Under the pieces are notes generated by a model. That model saw only the letters and a list, made by a program, of their open reading frames with translations. It was not told the origin of the DNA and searched no databases. From Chloroflexota bacterium (GTDB taxonomy: Bacteria; Chloroflexota; UBA6077; CF-72), in NCBI GenBank assembly GCA_019247515.1, contig JAFAOS010000398.1, forward strand, positions 1 to 64,000: a stretch of DNA of 64,000 nucleotides. Direction: 5' to 3'. Of the stretch, positions 51,005 through 58,884 are shown in pieces. The position numbers and the translations under genes were made by a program. Every line of letters starts with the position of its first letter. The first letter of the stretch is position 1.

Positions 51005-51844
51005 TCAGCGTGATCCGGCCGAGCGCCACACGTCGGCGTACGGCTCCATGACCCGCGGCTGACGGGCGGGATCGGTGATCTGCTCGACCTCCGCCGTATA
51101 TTCGACCGTGTTGCCCTCCGGGTCCTTGTAGTACGAAAACAGATTGTTGCCAAACAGGTGGCGGCCTGGCCCCCACGCGCGCGGGATGCCGCGTTCCCCC
51201 GCGTAGAAGACGGCCTTGATCCAGTCCTCCCAATCGCGTAGCTCGAACGCCGCGTGATGAAAGGACGGCACACCTTCGCGTGATTGGCCGAAGGCGATCG
51301 AATGATGATTGGCGTTGCACGCCCAGAAGCTCAGCCCGCCGATGAAGCGGTCGGTAAGGTTGAACCCGAGCGCGTCCTGGTAAAACGCTTCGCTGGCATT
51401 CTGGTCGCGCACGTTGAGCACCACGTGATTCAGCGCTTGCGGTTTGATCTCTTCGCGCTTGAACGGATCGGTGATGGACTCGACTCCGGCGACCAGCTCG
51501 ATCACAAAACCGTCGGGGTCCTTCAATCGCAGGGCGCGCTTGACGCCAGGCTCGAGATCGGCGGTCGGGGGCGTCACGATTTCGACGCCGCGCGCGAGCA
51601 GGTCCTCGTACGCGCGATCCACGTCGTCCTCCGACGGGACCTGCAACGCGACGTGGTGGAGGCCGGCGGCATCACCTTCGTTGAGCGTCAGGACGTGATG
51701 GTCGGGCCCCTCGGCCCGGAAATACATCTCGCGGTTGAACTCGTCGACACGCTCGAGACCCCAGCGGTCGTTGTAAAACTCGGCCTGCGCACTCAGGCTC
51801 TTCGCCTGCAGGCCAACGTGTGCGAGCCTGGTCACCTGCACCAT
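51005..51844 (-). CDS. Two-domain VOC protein, extradiol (catechol-2,3-dioxygenase-like) type
   Basis: A 279-residue protein with two VOC domains. The first begins MVQVTRLAHVGLQAKSLSAQAEFYNDRWGL, and the second QALNHVVLNVRDQNASEAFYQDALGF. The second holds the likely iron triad: His of LNHVVLNV, His of FHHAAFEL and Glu of NTVEYTAEV. That order matches extradiol ring-cleavage dioxygenases. I chose the ATG at 51844, with GAGGAG about 12 bases ahead; the upstream 55 residues in the track are not real. It is divergent from the 51988 monooxygenase across a region with nested inverted repeats, suggesting hydroxylation followed by ring cleavage. Confidence 0.88.
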   Translation of the reverse strand: MVQVTRLAHVGLQAKSLSAQAEFYNDRWGLERVDEFNREMYFRAEGPDHHVLTLNEGDAAGLHHVALQVPSEDDVDRAYEDLLARGVEIVTPPTADLEPGVKRALRLKDPDGFVIELVAGVESITDPFKREEIKPQALNHVVLNVRDQNASEAFYQDALGFNLTDRFIGGLSFWACNANHHSIAFGQSREGVPSFHHAAFELRDWEDWIKAVFYAGERGIPRAWGPGRHLFGNNLFSYYKDPEGNTVEYTAEVEQITDPARQPRVMEPYADVWRSAGSR

Positions 51845-51874
51845 GTGGATCGATACTCCTCTGGGCTCATAATG

Positions 51875-51920
51875 TATGCCACGCTCAGGCCTATTTGCCT
51901 GATAGATGGTGGCATAAGGA
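51875..51920. promoter_or_regulatory. Nested inverted repeats, candidate operator between divergent catabolic genes
   Basis: TATGCCAC (51875-51882) pairs with GTGGCATA (51909-51916). Inside it, TCAGGC (51885-51890) pairs with GCCTGA (51897-51902). The right half is part of a 15-base sequence, ATGGTGGCATAAGGA (51906-51920), that recurs exactly upstream of the 57032 binding-protein gene. Confidence 0.6.
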
Positions 51921-51987
51921 GTTGGAATGCTCCGCCGCCGCGTTGGGCGCGTTAGGCTGCATACAGCATCCGCACAGGAGACGGTCC

Positions 51988-53154
51988 GTGCCAGCCACAA
52001 GTACGCCAACCATTCAGGACATGGTGCAGCGGGCGCAGGCGTTGCTGCCCAGGCTGCGCGAGCGCGCCGCGGCCACCGAGGCCCTGGGACACCTGCCGCC
52101 CGAGACCGTCGCCGACTTCCGCGACGGCGGCTTTTTCCGCGTGCTGCAACCGCGGCGGTTCGGTGGCATGGAGCTGGACTACGGCCGCCTGCAGCTGGAG
52201 CTGTGCAGCACGCTTGGCCAGGCGTGCGGCTCGGCCGCGTGGGTGCAGATGGTGGTGGCCTGTCACGCCTGGTGTCTGGCCATGTTTCCAGATGCCGCTC
52301 AGCAAGCAGTCTGGGGCGAAGACCCCGAGACGCTCGTCGGCACCGCGTTCGGGTTCAGCACGGGCAGAGGCCGCCCGGTCGAAGGCGGCTACTGGCTGGA
52401 AGGCGACTGGGTTTTTTCCAGCGGCAGCGACCTGTGCCAGTGGATCATCCTGGGCACGCTCGTCGAGCAGCCGGGTCCACCCAATATGGTCTGGTCGTTG
52501 CTGCCGCGGACCGACTGGGAGATCCTGGACACCTGGCACTCGGCCGGATTGAAGGGCACCGCGAGCAACGACATCCGCGTCAAGGGCGCGTTCGTGCCGT
52601 ACGAGTTCACGCTCGATCGTCCGTTTGGTCCGCGCACCGAGCCGACGCCGGGCAGTCGCGTGAACACCAACCCCATGTACGCGCTGCCGTTGAACGGCTT
52701 CTTTCCTTTCAACGTGACGACGGAGGCGCTGGGCATCGCGCGCGGCGCCGTCGATGCCTTTGCCGGCCAGCTTGCCGGGCGCGGCGATCGGCCCAACCTG
52801 GTGGGTCGTCAGTTGCGTATGGCGGAATCAGCCGCCGAGGTGGACGCGGCCGAAGCACTGATCCGCGCGGACGTCGAGGTGATCGACCGCATCCTGCACG
52901 ACGGCGTCCCCGTCGAGCCCGTCTTCCAGGCCAAACTGGCGCGCGACCTGAGCTTCATGGTCAACCTGTGCGCCCGAGCGGTCGACCGCTTGACGACCGC
53001 GGTTGGCGCGCACGGCATGGCCGACGCCAACGTGGTGCACCGCGCCTCGCGCGACCTGCACGCGATCGGCAACCACGGCGTCAACAACTGGGAGCACCAG
53101 GCGCTGAACTACACGCGCGCGCGAACAGGCCTGCCGCCGATCGAGATGTTCTGA
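51988..53154 (+). CDS. Flavin-dependent monooxygenase, HsaA/acyl-CoA-dehydrogenase fold
   Basis: A 388-residue protein. FFRVLQPRRFGGMELDYGRLQLELCSTLGQACGSAAWVQMVV begins the helical domain; EGGYWLEGDWVFSSGSDLCQWIILGTLV and TWHSAGLKGTASNDIRVKGAFVP form the flavin-binding middle domain. C-terminal HRASRDLHAIGNHGVNNWEHQALNYTRARTGL is typical of HsaA and p-hydroxyphenylacetate 3-hydroxylase oxygenase components. It would ortho-hydroxylate a phenol using FMNH2 from an unlinked reductase. The GTG at 51988 has AGGAG eight bases ahead; upstream track residues are not real. It is related to the 28697 protein. Together with the adjacent VOC gene it suggests a hydroxylase/ring-cleavage pair. Confidence 0.9.
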   Translation: MPATSTPTIQDMVQRAQALLPRLRERAAATEALGHLPPETVADFRDGGFFRVLQPRRFGGMELDYGRLQLELCSTLGQACGSAAWVQMVVACHAWCLAMFPDAAQQAVWGEDPETLVGTAFGFSTGRGRPVEGGYWLEGDWVFSSGSDLCQWIILGTLVEQPGPPNMVWSLLPRTDWEILDTWHSAGLKGTASNDIRVKGAFVPYEFTLDRPFGPRTEPTPGSRVNTNPMYALPLNGFFPFNVTTEALGIARGAVDAFAGQLAGRGDRPNLVGRQLRMAESAAEVDAAEALIRADVEVIDRILHDGVPVEPVFQAKLARDLSFMVNLCARAVDRLTTAVGAHGMADANVVHRASRDLHAIGNHGVNNWEHQALNYTRARTGLPPIEMF

Positions 53155-53165
53155 GCTGCTGCTGC

Positions 53166-54104
53166 TTACGCGAGGCAGCGCAGCGGCTGGCCGCCGTTGT
53201 ATGCCACCATGTCCAGCAACGCCGCGGGGGTGTTGATGGCCGCGCCTGGCTCGGCGCCGTCGAGCTCCGCGTAGGCGCGGTGCAGGTTGCCGACGATGCG
53301 CTCGGGGTCGGTCAGGTTGGCGAATGGACCGAGGTCCGTCTGGCGCGCCAGCTCGAGCGGGCTCAGGCCGGCGGCTTTGCCGCGAGCGGCCGTGTCCTGG
53401 ACGAAGTGGAGGTAGCTTTCCACTGGATCGATGGCGGCCGGCGTGCTGACCGGACCATGCCCAGGCACCAGCGTCTGCGCGCCGAACGAACGCAGCCACT
53501 CGAGCGCGCGCAGTGAGCCCTGCACCGAGCCCATCGGCACAAACGGCGTGCCGCCGACGAACAGCAGGTCGCCGGTGAACAGCACGGAGCGGTCCGGAAT
53601 CCAGGCCACCACGTCATTGGTGGTGTGCGCTGGCGTCGGCGCGGCGTGCAGCTCCACCCGCAAGTCGTCCACCCACACGCTGAGGCGGTCTTCGAACGTG
53701 ACGAACGGCGGCTCGGGATGCAGCTCGCCCCAGTCGACGTGCGTCCAGAGGCCAGCTGGCGGCGGCAGCGGTGTCGCGAGGATCTCTTCCCGACAGCGCG
53801 GGTGGCCGATGATCGTCGCCGCCGGCAACAGGCAGTTGCCATGCGTGCGGTCGCCGTGGTGATGCGTGTTGACCAGCGTGCGCACCGGCTGAGACGTTAC
53901 GCGCGCGATCGCCTCCAGATACGCGCGGGTCCGCCGCTCGGTGGAGGTGGTGTCGATGGAGACCACGCCGCGACGTCCGACCAGAAATCCGGTGTTGTTG
54001 AGAAACCAGCTCCCATCGGGCTGAATGTAGGCGAAAATCCCTGCCGACACTTCCTCCACGCGTGGCGGTCTCAGCTCGAGGTGTTCGGCGTGCGAGGTGC
54101 TCAT
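53166..54104 (-). CDS. Metallo-beta-lactamase-fold hydrolase
   Basis: A 312-residue MBL-fold protein. The metal motif reads THHHGDRTHGN, that is HxHxDR, with Arg where most hydrolases have His (HxHxDH). Other positions are present: AHTTNDVVAWIPDRSVLFTGDLLF (His then Asp) and LVPGHGPVS (His). It resembles the SoxH/quinoprotein-relay-type MBL group; the reaction is probably hydrolysis of an ester, thioester or lactone. The start overlaps the FAH gene stop by four bases, so it is the last gene of a SBP-permease-permease-FAH-MBL operon. Confidence 0.88.
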   Translation of the reverse strand: MSTSHAEHLELRPPRVEEVSAGIFAYIQPDGSWFLNNTGFLVGRRGVVSIDTTSTERRTRAYLEAIARVTSQPVRTLVNTHHHGDRTHGNCLLPAATIIGHPRCREEILATPLPPPAGLWTHVDWGELHPEPPFVTFEDRLSVWVDDLRVELHAAPTPAHTTNDVVAWIPDRSVLFTGDLLFVGGTPFVPMGSVQGSLRALEWLRSFGAQTLVPGHGPVSTPAAIDPVESYLHFVQDTAARGKAAGLSPLELARQTDLGPFANLTDPERIVGNLHRAYAELDGAEPGAAINTPAALLDMVAYNGGQPLRCLA

Positions 54105-55129
54105 GGCTTCAGCAGCCCGTCCATGCCGTTCCGCACGTAGTCGACCGCGTGCTCGCCCGCGACGATCTGGTGTTCGAGTGTGCCAATGCCGGCGACCTCG
54201 AACGTGACCCGCTGTCCGACTTGCGGCCAGCGGTGGAGGTCGACCGAGCAGCTATAGCTCACCGTGCCGGTCCCGAGCACGTCGCCGGGCTGCAACGTCT
54301 CGTTGTCGGAGACGTACGCGACCAGGTGGTGCGCAAGAAAGCTGCGCGGCGCCGACGTATTGCCTTCGAACCACACCTCGCCGTCAACGCAGATACGCAC
54401 GTCAAGGTTCGCCTCGTCGATCTCGTCGGCGGTGACCATGCACGGGCCGAGCACCGTGGCCCAGTCCTTCATCTTGCCCGGGCCAAGGAATTCCGACTCG
54501 AACAGATACGGATCGCGCGCGCTGCAGTCGATCAGGATCGTGTAACCGGCGATCGCCTGTCTGGCCGCGTCGAGTGACAGGTTGCGTCCGCCGCGGCCGA
54601 CGACGATCCCGATTTCCAGCTCGAGGTCCAGCTTGTCGGAGTAGTACGGAAACGGAATGGCGTCCTCGGGACCGATGATCGAATCCGGATTGCCTTTGTA
54701 GTACGGCGGTCGGCGGTACCAGCTGTCGCGCTTTGGCGGTGCGCCGCCTTCGCGCCGTGTCATGTGCTCCGCGAAAATCGAAAAGTCGCGCAGTGAAGTG
54801 GGGCGCGGGAGCGGCGCCAGCAGCCGGACCTCGTGGCGGCCAAAACTCAGCCGCGCATCATCCAGACCTCGCGCGTCGTCCGCGCGGCTTCGCGTGAACT
54901 GGAGCGCCGCTTCTGCGGCCTCGCGTGACCGGTGCTGGCCGCGCAGCCAGCCGATCAGGTCCGGCGGAGTGCGGAGTTGGGCAAGCTCCCGCGGCGTTGG
55001 CTCGTCGGTCTGCTCCGCGAGATGCGTCGCGTACGCGGTAGTCAGATCGACGATGCGCTCGCCGACGAGCGCGCCGAGACGGCGCTGGCTGCCGGTTGGT
55101 CCACTGACGGCGAATGTGACGAGTTTCAT
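54101..55129 (-). CDS. Fumarylacetoacetate hydrolase (FAH) family protein
   Basis: A 342-residue C-C-bond hydrolase or decarboxylase of the FAH superfamily, common in the final steps of aromatic meta-cleavage pathways. YYKGNPDSIIGPEDAIPFPYYSDKLDLELEIGIVVG holds the metal-binding Glu residues; ILIDCSARD supplies the Asp. LGTGTVSYSC and the terminal VAGEHAVDYVRNGMDGLLKP also fit the family. It starts nine bases after the permease stop and ends overlapping the MBL gene by four bases. Placing it behind uptake genes suggests the transported compound is degraded by these two hydrolases. Confidence 0.9.
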   Translation of the reverse strand: MKLVTFAVSGPTGSQRRLGALVGERIVDLTTAYATHLAEQTDEPTPRELAQLRTPPDLIGWLRGQHRSREAAEAALQFTRSRADDARGLDDARLSFGRHEVRLLAPLPRPTSLRDFSIFAEHMTRREGGAPPKRDSWYRRPPYYKGNPDSIIGPEDAIPFPYYSDKLDLELEIGIVVGRGGRNLSLDAARQAIAGYTILIDCSARDPYLFESEFLGPGKMKDWATVLGPCMVTADEIDEANLDVRICVDGEVWFEGNTSAPRSFLAHHLVAYVSDNETLQPGDVLGTGTVSYSCSVDLHRWPQVGQRVTFEVAGIGTLEHQIVAGEHAVDYVRNGMDGLLKP

Positions 55130-55138
55130 GTGGTTCTT

Positions 55139-56065
55139 TCACCTCATGCGGCGGGGATCAAGGGCATCGCGCAACGCGTCAGAGACGAAATTCAACGCGA
55201 CCAGCAGGACGGTGAGCGCCAGTCCTGGCCACAAGCCGTACCACGGCGCCTCGCGCAGGTACGTGCGGCTGTCGTTGAGCATCGACCCCCAGCTCGGGTC
55301 GGGTGGCTGGGTGCCAAGTCCCAGGAACGACAGCGAGGCTTCGGCCAGGATGGCGAAGCCCATCGCCAGCGACAGTTGCACCAGCAGCGGCGGCAGCGTG
55401 TTGGGCAGCACGTGACGGACCATAATGCGCCGGTCGCCAGCGCCGATGCACAGCGCCGCGAATACGTACTCGCGCTCGCGCTCCGAGAGGACACTCGAGC
55501 GCATCAGCCGCGCGAAGAATGGCATGCTGCCCAGCGCTAGCGCATAGGCAACATTGATCGAGCTCGGCCCGAGGATCGAGATCACGGCGATGCCAATGAT
55601 GATGCCCGGGAACGCCAGCAGCGCGTCATAACAGCGCATGATGACGCTGTCGACCCAGCCGCCCTGGTAGCCGCTGAGCAGTCCAGTCGCCACGCCAACG
55701 CCCGCTCCGATAGCCGTGGCAATGACGCCGACGACGAACGACACCCGCGCGCCGTACACCACGCGGCTGAACAGGTCGCGACCAAGCTCGTCGGTTCCAA
55801 ACCAGAAGTCACCGCTGGGCGGCTGCAGCACGTTCAGCGGGTGCTGCTCGTAGGGCGAGTACGGCGCCACGAGCGGCGCGCAGATCGCCAGGCCGAGCAG
55901 CACCACCACCACGACGCTGCCGACGAGCCCGGTCGGACTGCGCAGCACGAGGACCGTCGCCTGCACGGTGAGCGGCTGGCGGCGCAGCCACTGGTTGGCG
56001 GAGCGGCCGCGCGCTGCCTTCGGCAGCGTGACGCGCGCAGGCAGCGACTGAGCCGGCGTGCTCAT
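55139..56065 (-). CDS. ABC transporter permease, DppC type
   Basis: A 308-residue inner-membrane permease. WFGTDELGRDLFSRVVYGARVSF is the family's signature after the first helix and extracellular loop, and EYVFAALCIGAGDRRIMVRHVLPNTLPPLLV is the EAA loop that contacts the ATPase. It overlaps the DppB-type gene by four bases (ATGA). With the 57032 binding protein it makes a Dpp/Opp-like importer, but DppD and DppF ATPases are absent from the window, so it must borrow them. Confidence 0.93.
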   Translation of the reverse strand: MSTPAQSLPARVTLPKAARGRSANQWLRRQPLTVQATVLVLRSPTGLVGSVVVVVLLGLAICAPLVAPYSPYEQHPLNVLQPPSGDFWFGTDELGRDLFSRVVYGARVSFVVGVIATAIGAGVGVATGLLSGYQGGWVDSVIMRCYDALLAFPGIIIGIAVISILGPSSINVAYALALGSMPFFARLMRSSVLSEREREYVFAALCIGAGDRRIMVRHVLPNTLPPLLVQLSLAMGFAILAEASLSFLGLGTQPPDPSWGSMLNDSRTYLREAPWYGLWPGLALTVLLVALNFVSDALRDALDPRRMR

Positions 56066-57021
56066 CGCGCGCGCCGCCCCGTGAGACGAATGCGGGGATC
56101 GATCACCCCGTACAGCACGTCGGTCAGCAGGTTGATGACGATGAACGTCACCACCAGCAGCAGCAGCGTGGCCTGCACGACGGCGTAATCACGCCTGCTG
56201 ATCGCGTCGCGAATGAGCTGGCCGAGTCCCGGCCAGGCAAACACCGACTCGATCACCACCGCGCCGCCCAACAGCCGACCAAAGTTGAGCCCGAGCAGGG
56301 TCACGACCGGCACCAGCGCATTGCGCAGCGCGTGACCCAGCACCACCCCGTGCTGCGCCACGCCTTTGGCTCGTGCGGTCCGAACGTAGTCGTCGCCCAG
56401 CACCTCCAGCATGGACGCCCTGACGAGCCGCGAAACGGCCGCCACACCCGGCAGCGCCAGCGTGACCGCCGGCAGCACCAGGAACTTCAACTCCTGAAGC
56501 GGGTCGCTCACCGGATCACCGCGGCCGCCTGGCGGCAGCCAGCCCAGGGCCAGCGAGAACAGCATGATGGCCAGGATGCCGAGCCAGAAGCTCGGCACCG
56601 CGACGGCAATCCCGTTGAAGCTCGAGATCAGCCAGTCGATCGGCTGGTCGCGTCGCACGGCCGCGATGACCCCGGTGGGTATCGACGCGAGAACCGTCAA
56701 CACCATCGCCGCAATGGCCAGCTCGAGGGTGGCGGGCGCTCGCTGGGCGATCAGTTGCGCGACGGGCGTGTGCGTGAAGAACGAGACGCCGAAGTCGGCG
56801 TGGACCGCGTTGTTGAGCCAGATCGCGTACTGCAGGGGCAGGGGCCTGTCCAGCCCGTTGGCCTGCCGGATCGCCGCCAGTGTCTCGGGCGAGGCGTCCT
56901 GGCCCGCCAGCAGCAGCGCCGGATCGCCAGGAATCAGGCGGATCCCGAGAAAGATCGCGAGTGTGGCAAGCAGGATGACGGGCAGCGCTTCGACGCAGCG
57001 ACGGATCAGAAACGCCGCCAT
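56062..57021 (-). CDS. ABC transporter permease, DppB type
   Basis: A 319-residue permease. It starts MAAFLIRRCVEALPVILLATLAIF, shows LDRPLPLQYAIWLNNAVHADFGVSFFTHTPVAQLI, and carries the EAA loop (DDYVRTARAKGVAQHGVVLGHALRNALVPVV). It ends VLYGVIDPRIRL, all standard for DppB. It lies ten bases after the binding-protein stop and overlaps dppC by four bases, so the three are one transcription unit. Confidence 0.93.
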   Translation of the reverse strand: MAAFLIRRCVEALPVILLATLAIFLGIRLIPGDPALLLAGQDASPETLAAIRQANGLDRPLPLQYAIWLNNAVHADFGVSFFTHTPVAQLIAQRAPATLELAIAAMVLTVLASIPTGVIAAVRRDQPIDWLISSFNGIAVAVPSFWLGILAIMLFSLALGWLPPGGRGDPVSDPLQELKFLVLPAVTLALPGVAAVSRLVRASMLEVLGDDYVRTARAKGVAQHGVVLGHALRNALVPVVTLLGLNFGRLLGGAVVIESVFAWPGLGQLIRDAISRRDYAVVQATLLLLVVTFIVINLLTDVLYGVIDPRIRLTGRRAR

Positions 57022-57031
57022 CGTGCCTGTT

Positions 57032-58762
57032 TTACCCGGTCAGCCAGCTATCGTTGGGCATCAGAAACTCGGTCATGTTGTAGGTGAGGCCCTGCACTTT
57101 CGCGCTCGAGGCGGCGCGTGGCACCGTGTTGGACCACGGAAATACCCACGCCTGGTCGTTGATGAACGCGATCCACTGCGCGTAAACCTGCTTCTGCTTC
57201 GCCGGATCCGTTTCCTTCAGCAAGCCGTCGGCGATGGTCGAGTACTCGTCCGACTGAAAATTCGCCCAGTTCTTGCCAGGGCTGTAGTAGGCATTGCCCC
57301 AGAAGAACGCCGGGTGCAACTGGCCGAAGAGACTGTTGCCGCCGATCAGCGCTCCGAACCTGGAGTTGAACAGCTGATCGACATAGGCCACCGGCTCGGT
57401 CGATTTGAGCGTGAGCGTGACGCCGATCTTCGCCAGGTCCTGCTGCCAGATCTGGAGCACGTTCTGGTAGTCCGGTGACGCCGACGAGTAGATCACGTCC
57501 AGCTGTGGACTCGAGACCCCGGACTGGCTAAGCAGCGTTCTGGCCTTATCGAGATCGAACGTGTTGGCCTGATCGAGCGCGGCATCGTAGGCGGGGTTGC
57601 TCTGGACGACCGGCAGGTTCTTTGGCGAACCCACACCCGGTAGCACCGTGTCGGTCCACCGCTGACGGTCAATCGAGGCGTTCAGCGCCTGGCGGAACGT
57701 TTTGTTGGTGGTTGGTCCCGCACCGTCGCGCGTCTGCGCCAGGATCACGTTCACCGACCCACTGTTCTGGTTGTACACAACCTGGTACTTGTTGTCCTTG
57801 GCCAGGCGAATCGCGTCGCGAATGAGGGGTTGAATGGCGAGGTCGAGAGCGCCGCCTTCCAGTTGCGACACCATCGACTGTGGATCGGAGAAAATCTTGA
57901 TTTCGATGCCGTCGAGGTACGGCTTGCCGGACTGCCAGTAGTTCGGGTTTTTCTTGAGGGTAAAGTGGTCGCCCTGCACCCACTCCACGAAGGTGAAAGG
58001 TCCGGTCCCCGCGGGTTTGTTCTGCTCCGGCGGCACCTGAGGGTCGAGGATGTTGGTCCACGCGAGCACGTTGAACACCGCCGGCCAGGGCTGGGTTGCT
58101 TTGAGCACGAGCGTGTATTTGTCGGGAGTTTCCAGAGACCCGACGGGTACGAAGAAGTTGGCTTTGATTCCGCCGTCGATTTTGGGATCGCCTTTGATGC
58201 GGTTGTAATTCCAGGCGACGTCCTCGGCGGTCAGTTCTCGGCCGGAGTGCCAGTTGACGCCCTGGCGCAGGTGAAACGTGATCTGGGTGAAATCGGAATT
58301 GACGTCCCAGCTCTCCGCCAGCGCCGGGTGGGGTTGCAGGGACGCGTCGAGGTCGACCAGCCGATCGAACACCGGGTAGATCACGTTCTGACCGTTGATC
58401 CAGTGTCCATCCGCGTTGGGCAGGTCGCCAAGGTTGCCGACGCGCAACGTCCCGCCCGAACGCGGTTGACCCTGGGGCGCCGCGGCTGACGCGGTCGAAG
58501 ACGTGGCGACACCGGCGGGCACAAAGCCGGCTTGCGCCGCGCGGTCCGCGGCCGCAGGGCTGGACGGCGCGGCGGTAGCGCCCGCGGTTGACTGAGCCGC
58601 CGACGGCGGGGTGGTCGGCCCGCTCGCGGGAACCGAGGTGGGCGCACTGGTCGGCGCCGGGCTCCGGCACGCCGCTAGCAGCGCAAGACCAGCCGCCGCC
58701 GCCGCAAAGAATCGCAATGCTGCACGACGGCTCACTGGTGCGTCGCGTGGCTCTGATGGCAT
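57032..58762 (-). CDS. Family-5 binding lipoprotein with Tat signal, Dpp-type system 1
   Basis: A 576-residue binding protein. It has twin arginines SRRAALRFF (residues 11-19), lipobox LLAAC (Cys32) and ~55 residues of Ala/Pro/Ser/Thr linker. The family-5 core runs from GGTLRVGNLGDLPNADGHWINGQNVIYPVFDRLVDLD to the C-terminal PWSNTVPRAASSAKVQGL. It is strikingly similar to the 47289 protein (GNLGDLP, KKNPNYWQSGKPYLDGIEIK in both). The ATG start has a G-rich site ahead. It heads the SBP-DppB-DppC-FAH-MBL operon, 122 bases downstream of the LysR gene on the same strand. The shared 15-base motif lies in that gap. Confidence 0.93.
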   Translation of the reverse strand: MPSEPRDAPVSRRAALRFFAAAAAGLALLAACRSPAPTSAPTSVPASGPTTPPSAAQSTAGATAAPSSPAAADRAAQAGFVPAGVATSSTASAAAPQGQPRSGGTLRVGNLGDLPNADGHWINGQNVIYPVFDRLVDLDASLQPHPALAESWDVNSDFTQITFHLRQGVNWHSGRELTAEDVAWNYNRIKGDPKIDGGIKANFFVPVGSLETPDKYTLVLKATQPWPAVFNVLAWTNILDPQVPPEQNKPAGTGPFTFVEWVQGDHFTLKKNPNYWQSGKPYLDGIEIKIFSDPQSMVSQLEGGALDLAIQPLIRDAIRLAKDNKYQVVYNQNSGSVNVILAQTRDGAGPTTNKTFRQALNASIDRQRWTDTVLPGVGSPKNLPVVQSNPAYDAALDQANTFDLDKARTLLSQSGVSSPQLDVIYSSASPDYQNVLQIWQQDLAKIGVTLTLKSTEPVAYVDQLFNSRFGALIGGNSLFGQLHPAFFWGNAYYSPGKNWANFQSDEYSTIADGLLKETDPAKQKQVYAQWIAFINDQAWVFPWSNTVPRAASSAKVQGLTYNMTEFLMPNDSWLTG

Positions 58763-58843
58763 GGACCACCCCCTGTTGCTGCGCTCCGAGGCGCTCTCGG
58801 CCGTTCAGGCTACGCCAAGCACGCGGTCGGGTCGAATTGCCCG

Positions 58844-58875
58844 TCCTTATGCCACCATATCGGTCGGCTATGCAT
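58844..58875. promoter_or_regulatory. Shared 15-base motif plus ATGCAT upstream of the 57032 operon
   Basis: TCCTTATGCCACCAT (58844-58858) is the exact reverse complement of the sequence at 51906-51920, so both copies have the same orientation relative to their downstream genes. A second TATGCA element (58869-58874, within ATGCAT) follows. It lies between the LysR gene and the binding-protein gene. It may be an activator site or a promoter element. Confidence 0.55.
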
Positions 58876-58884
58876 CCGAGCCGA

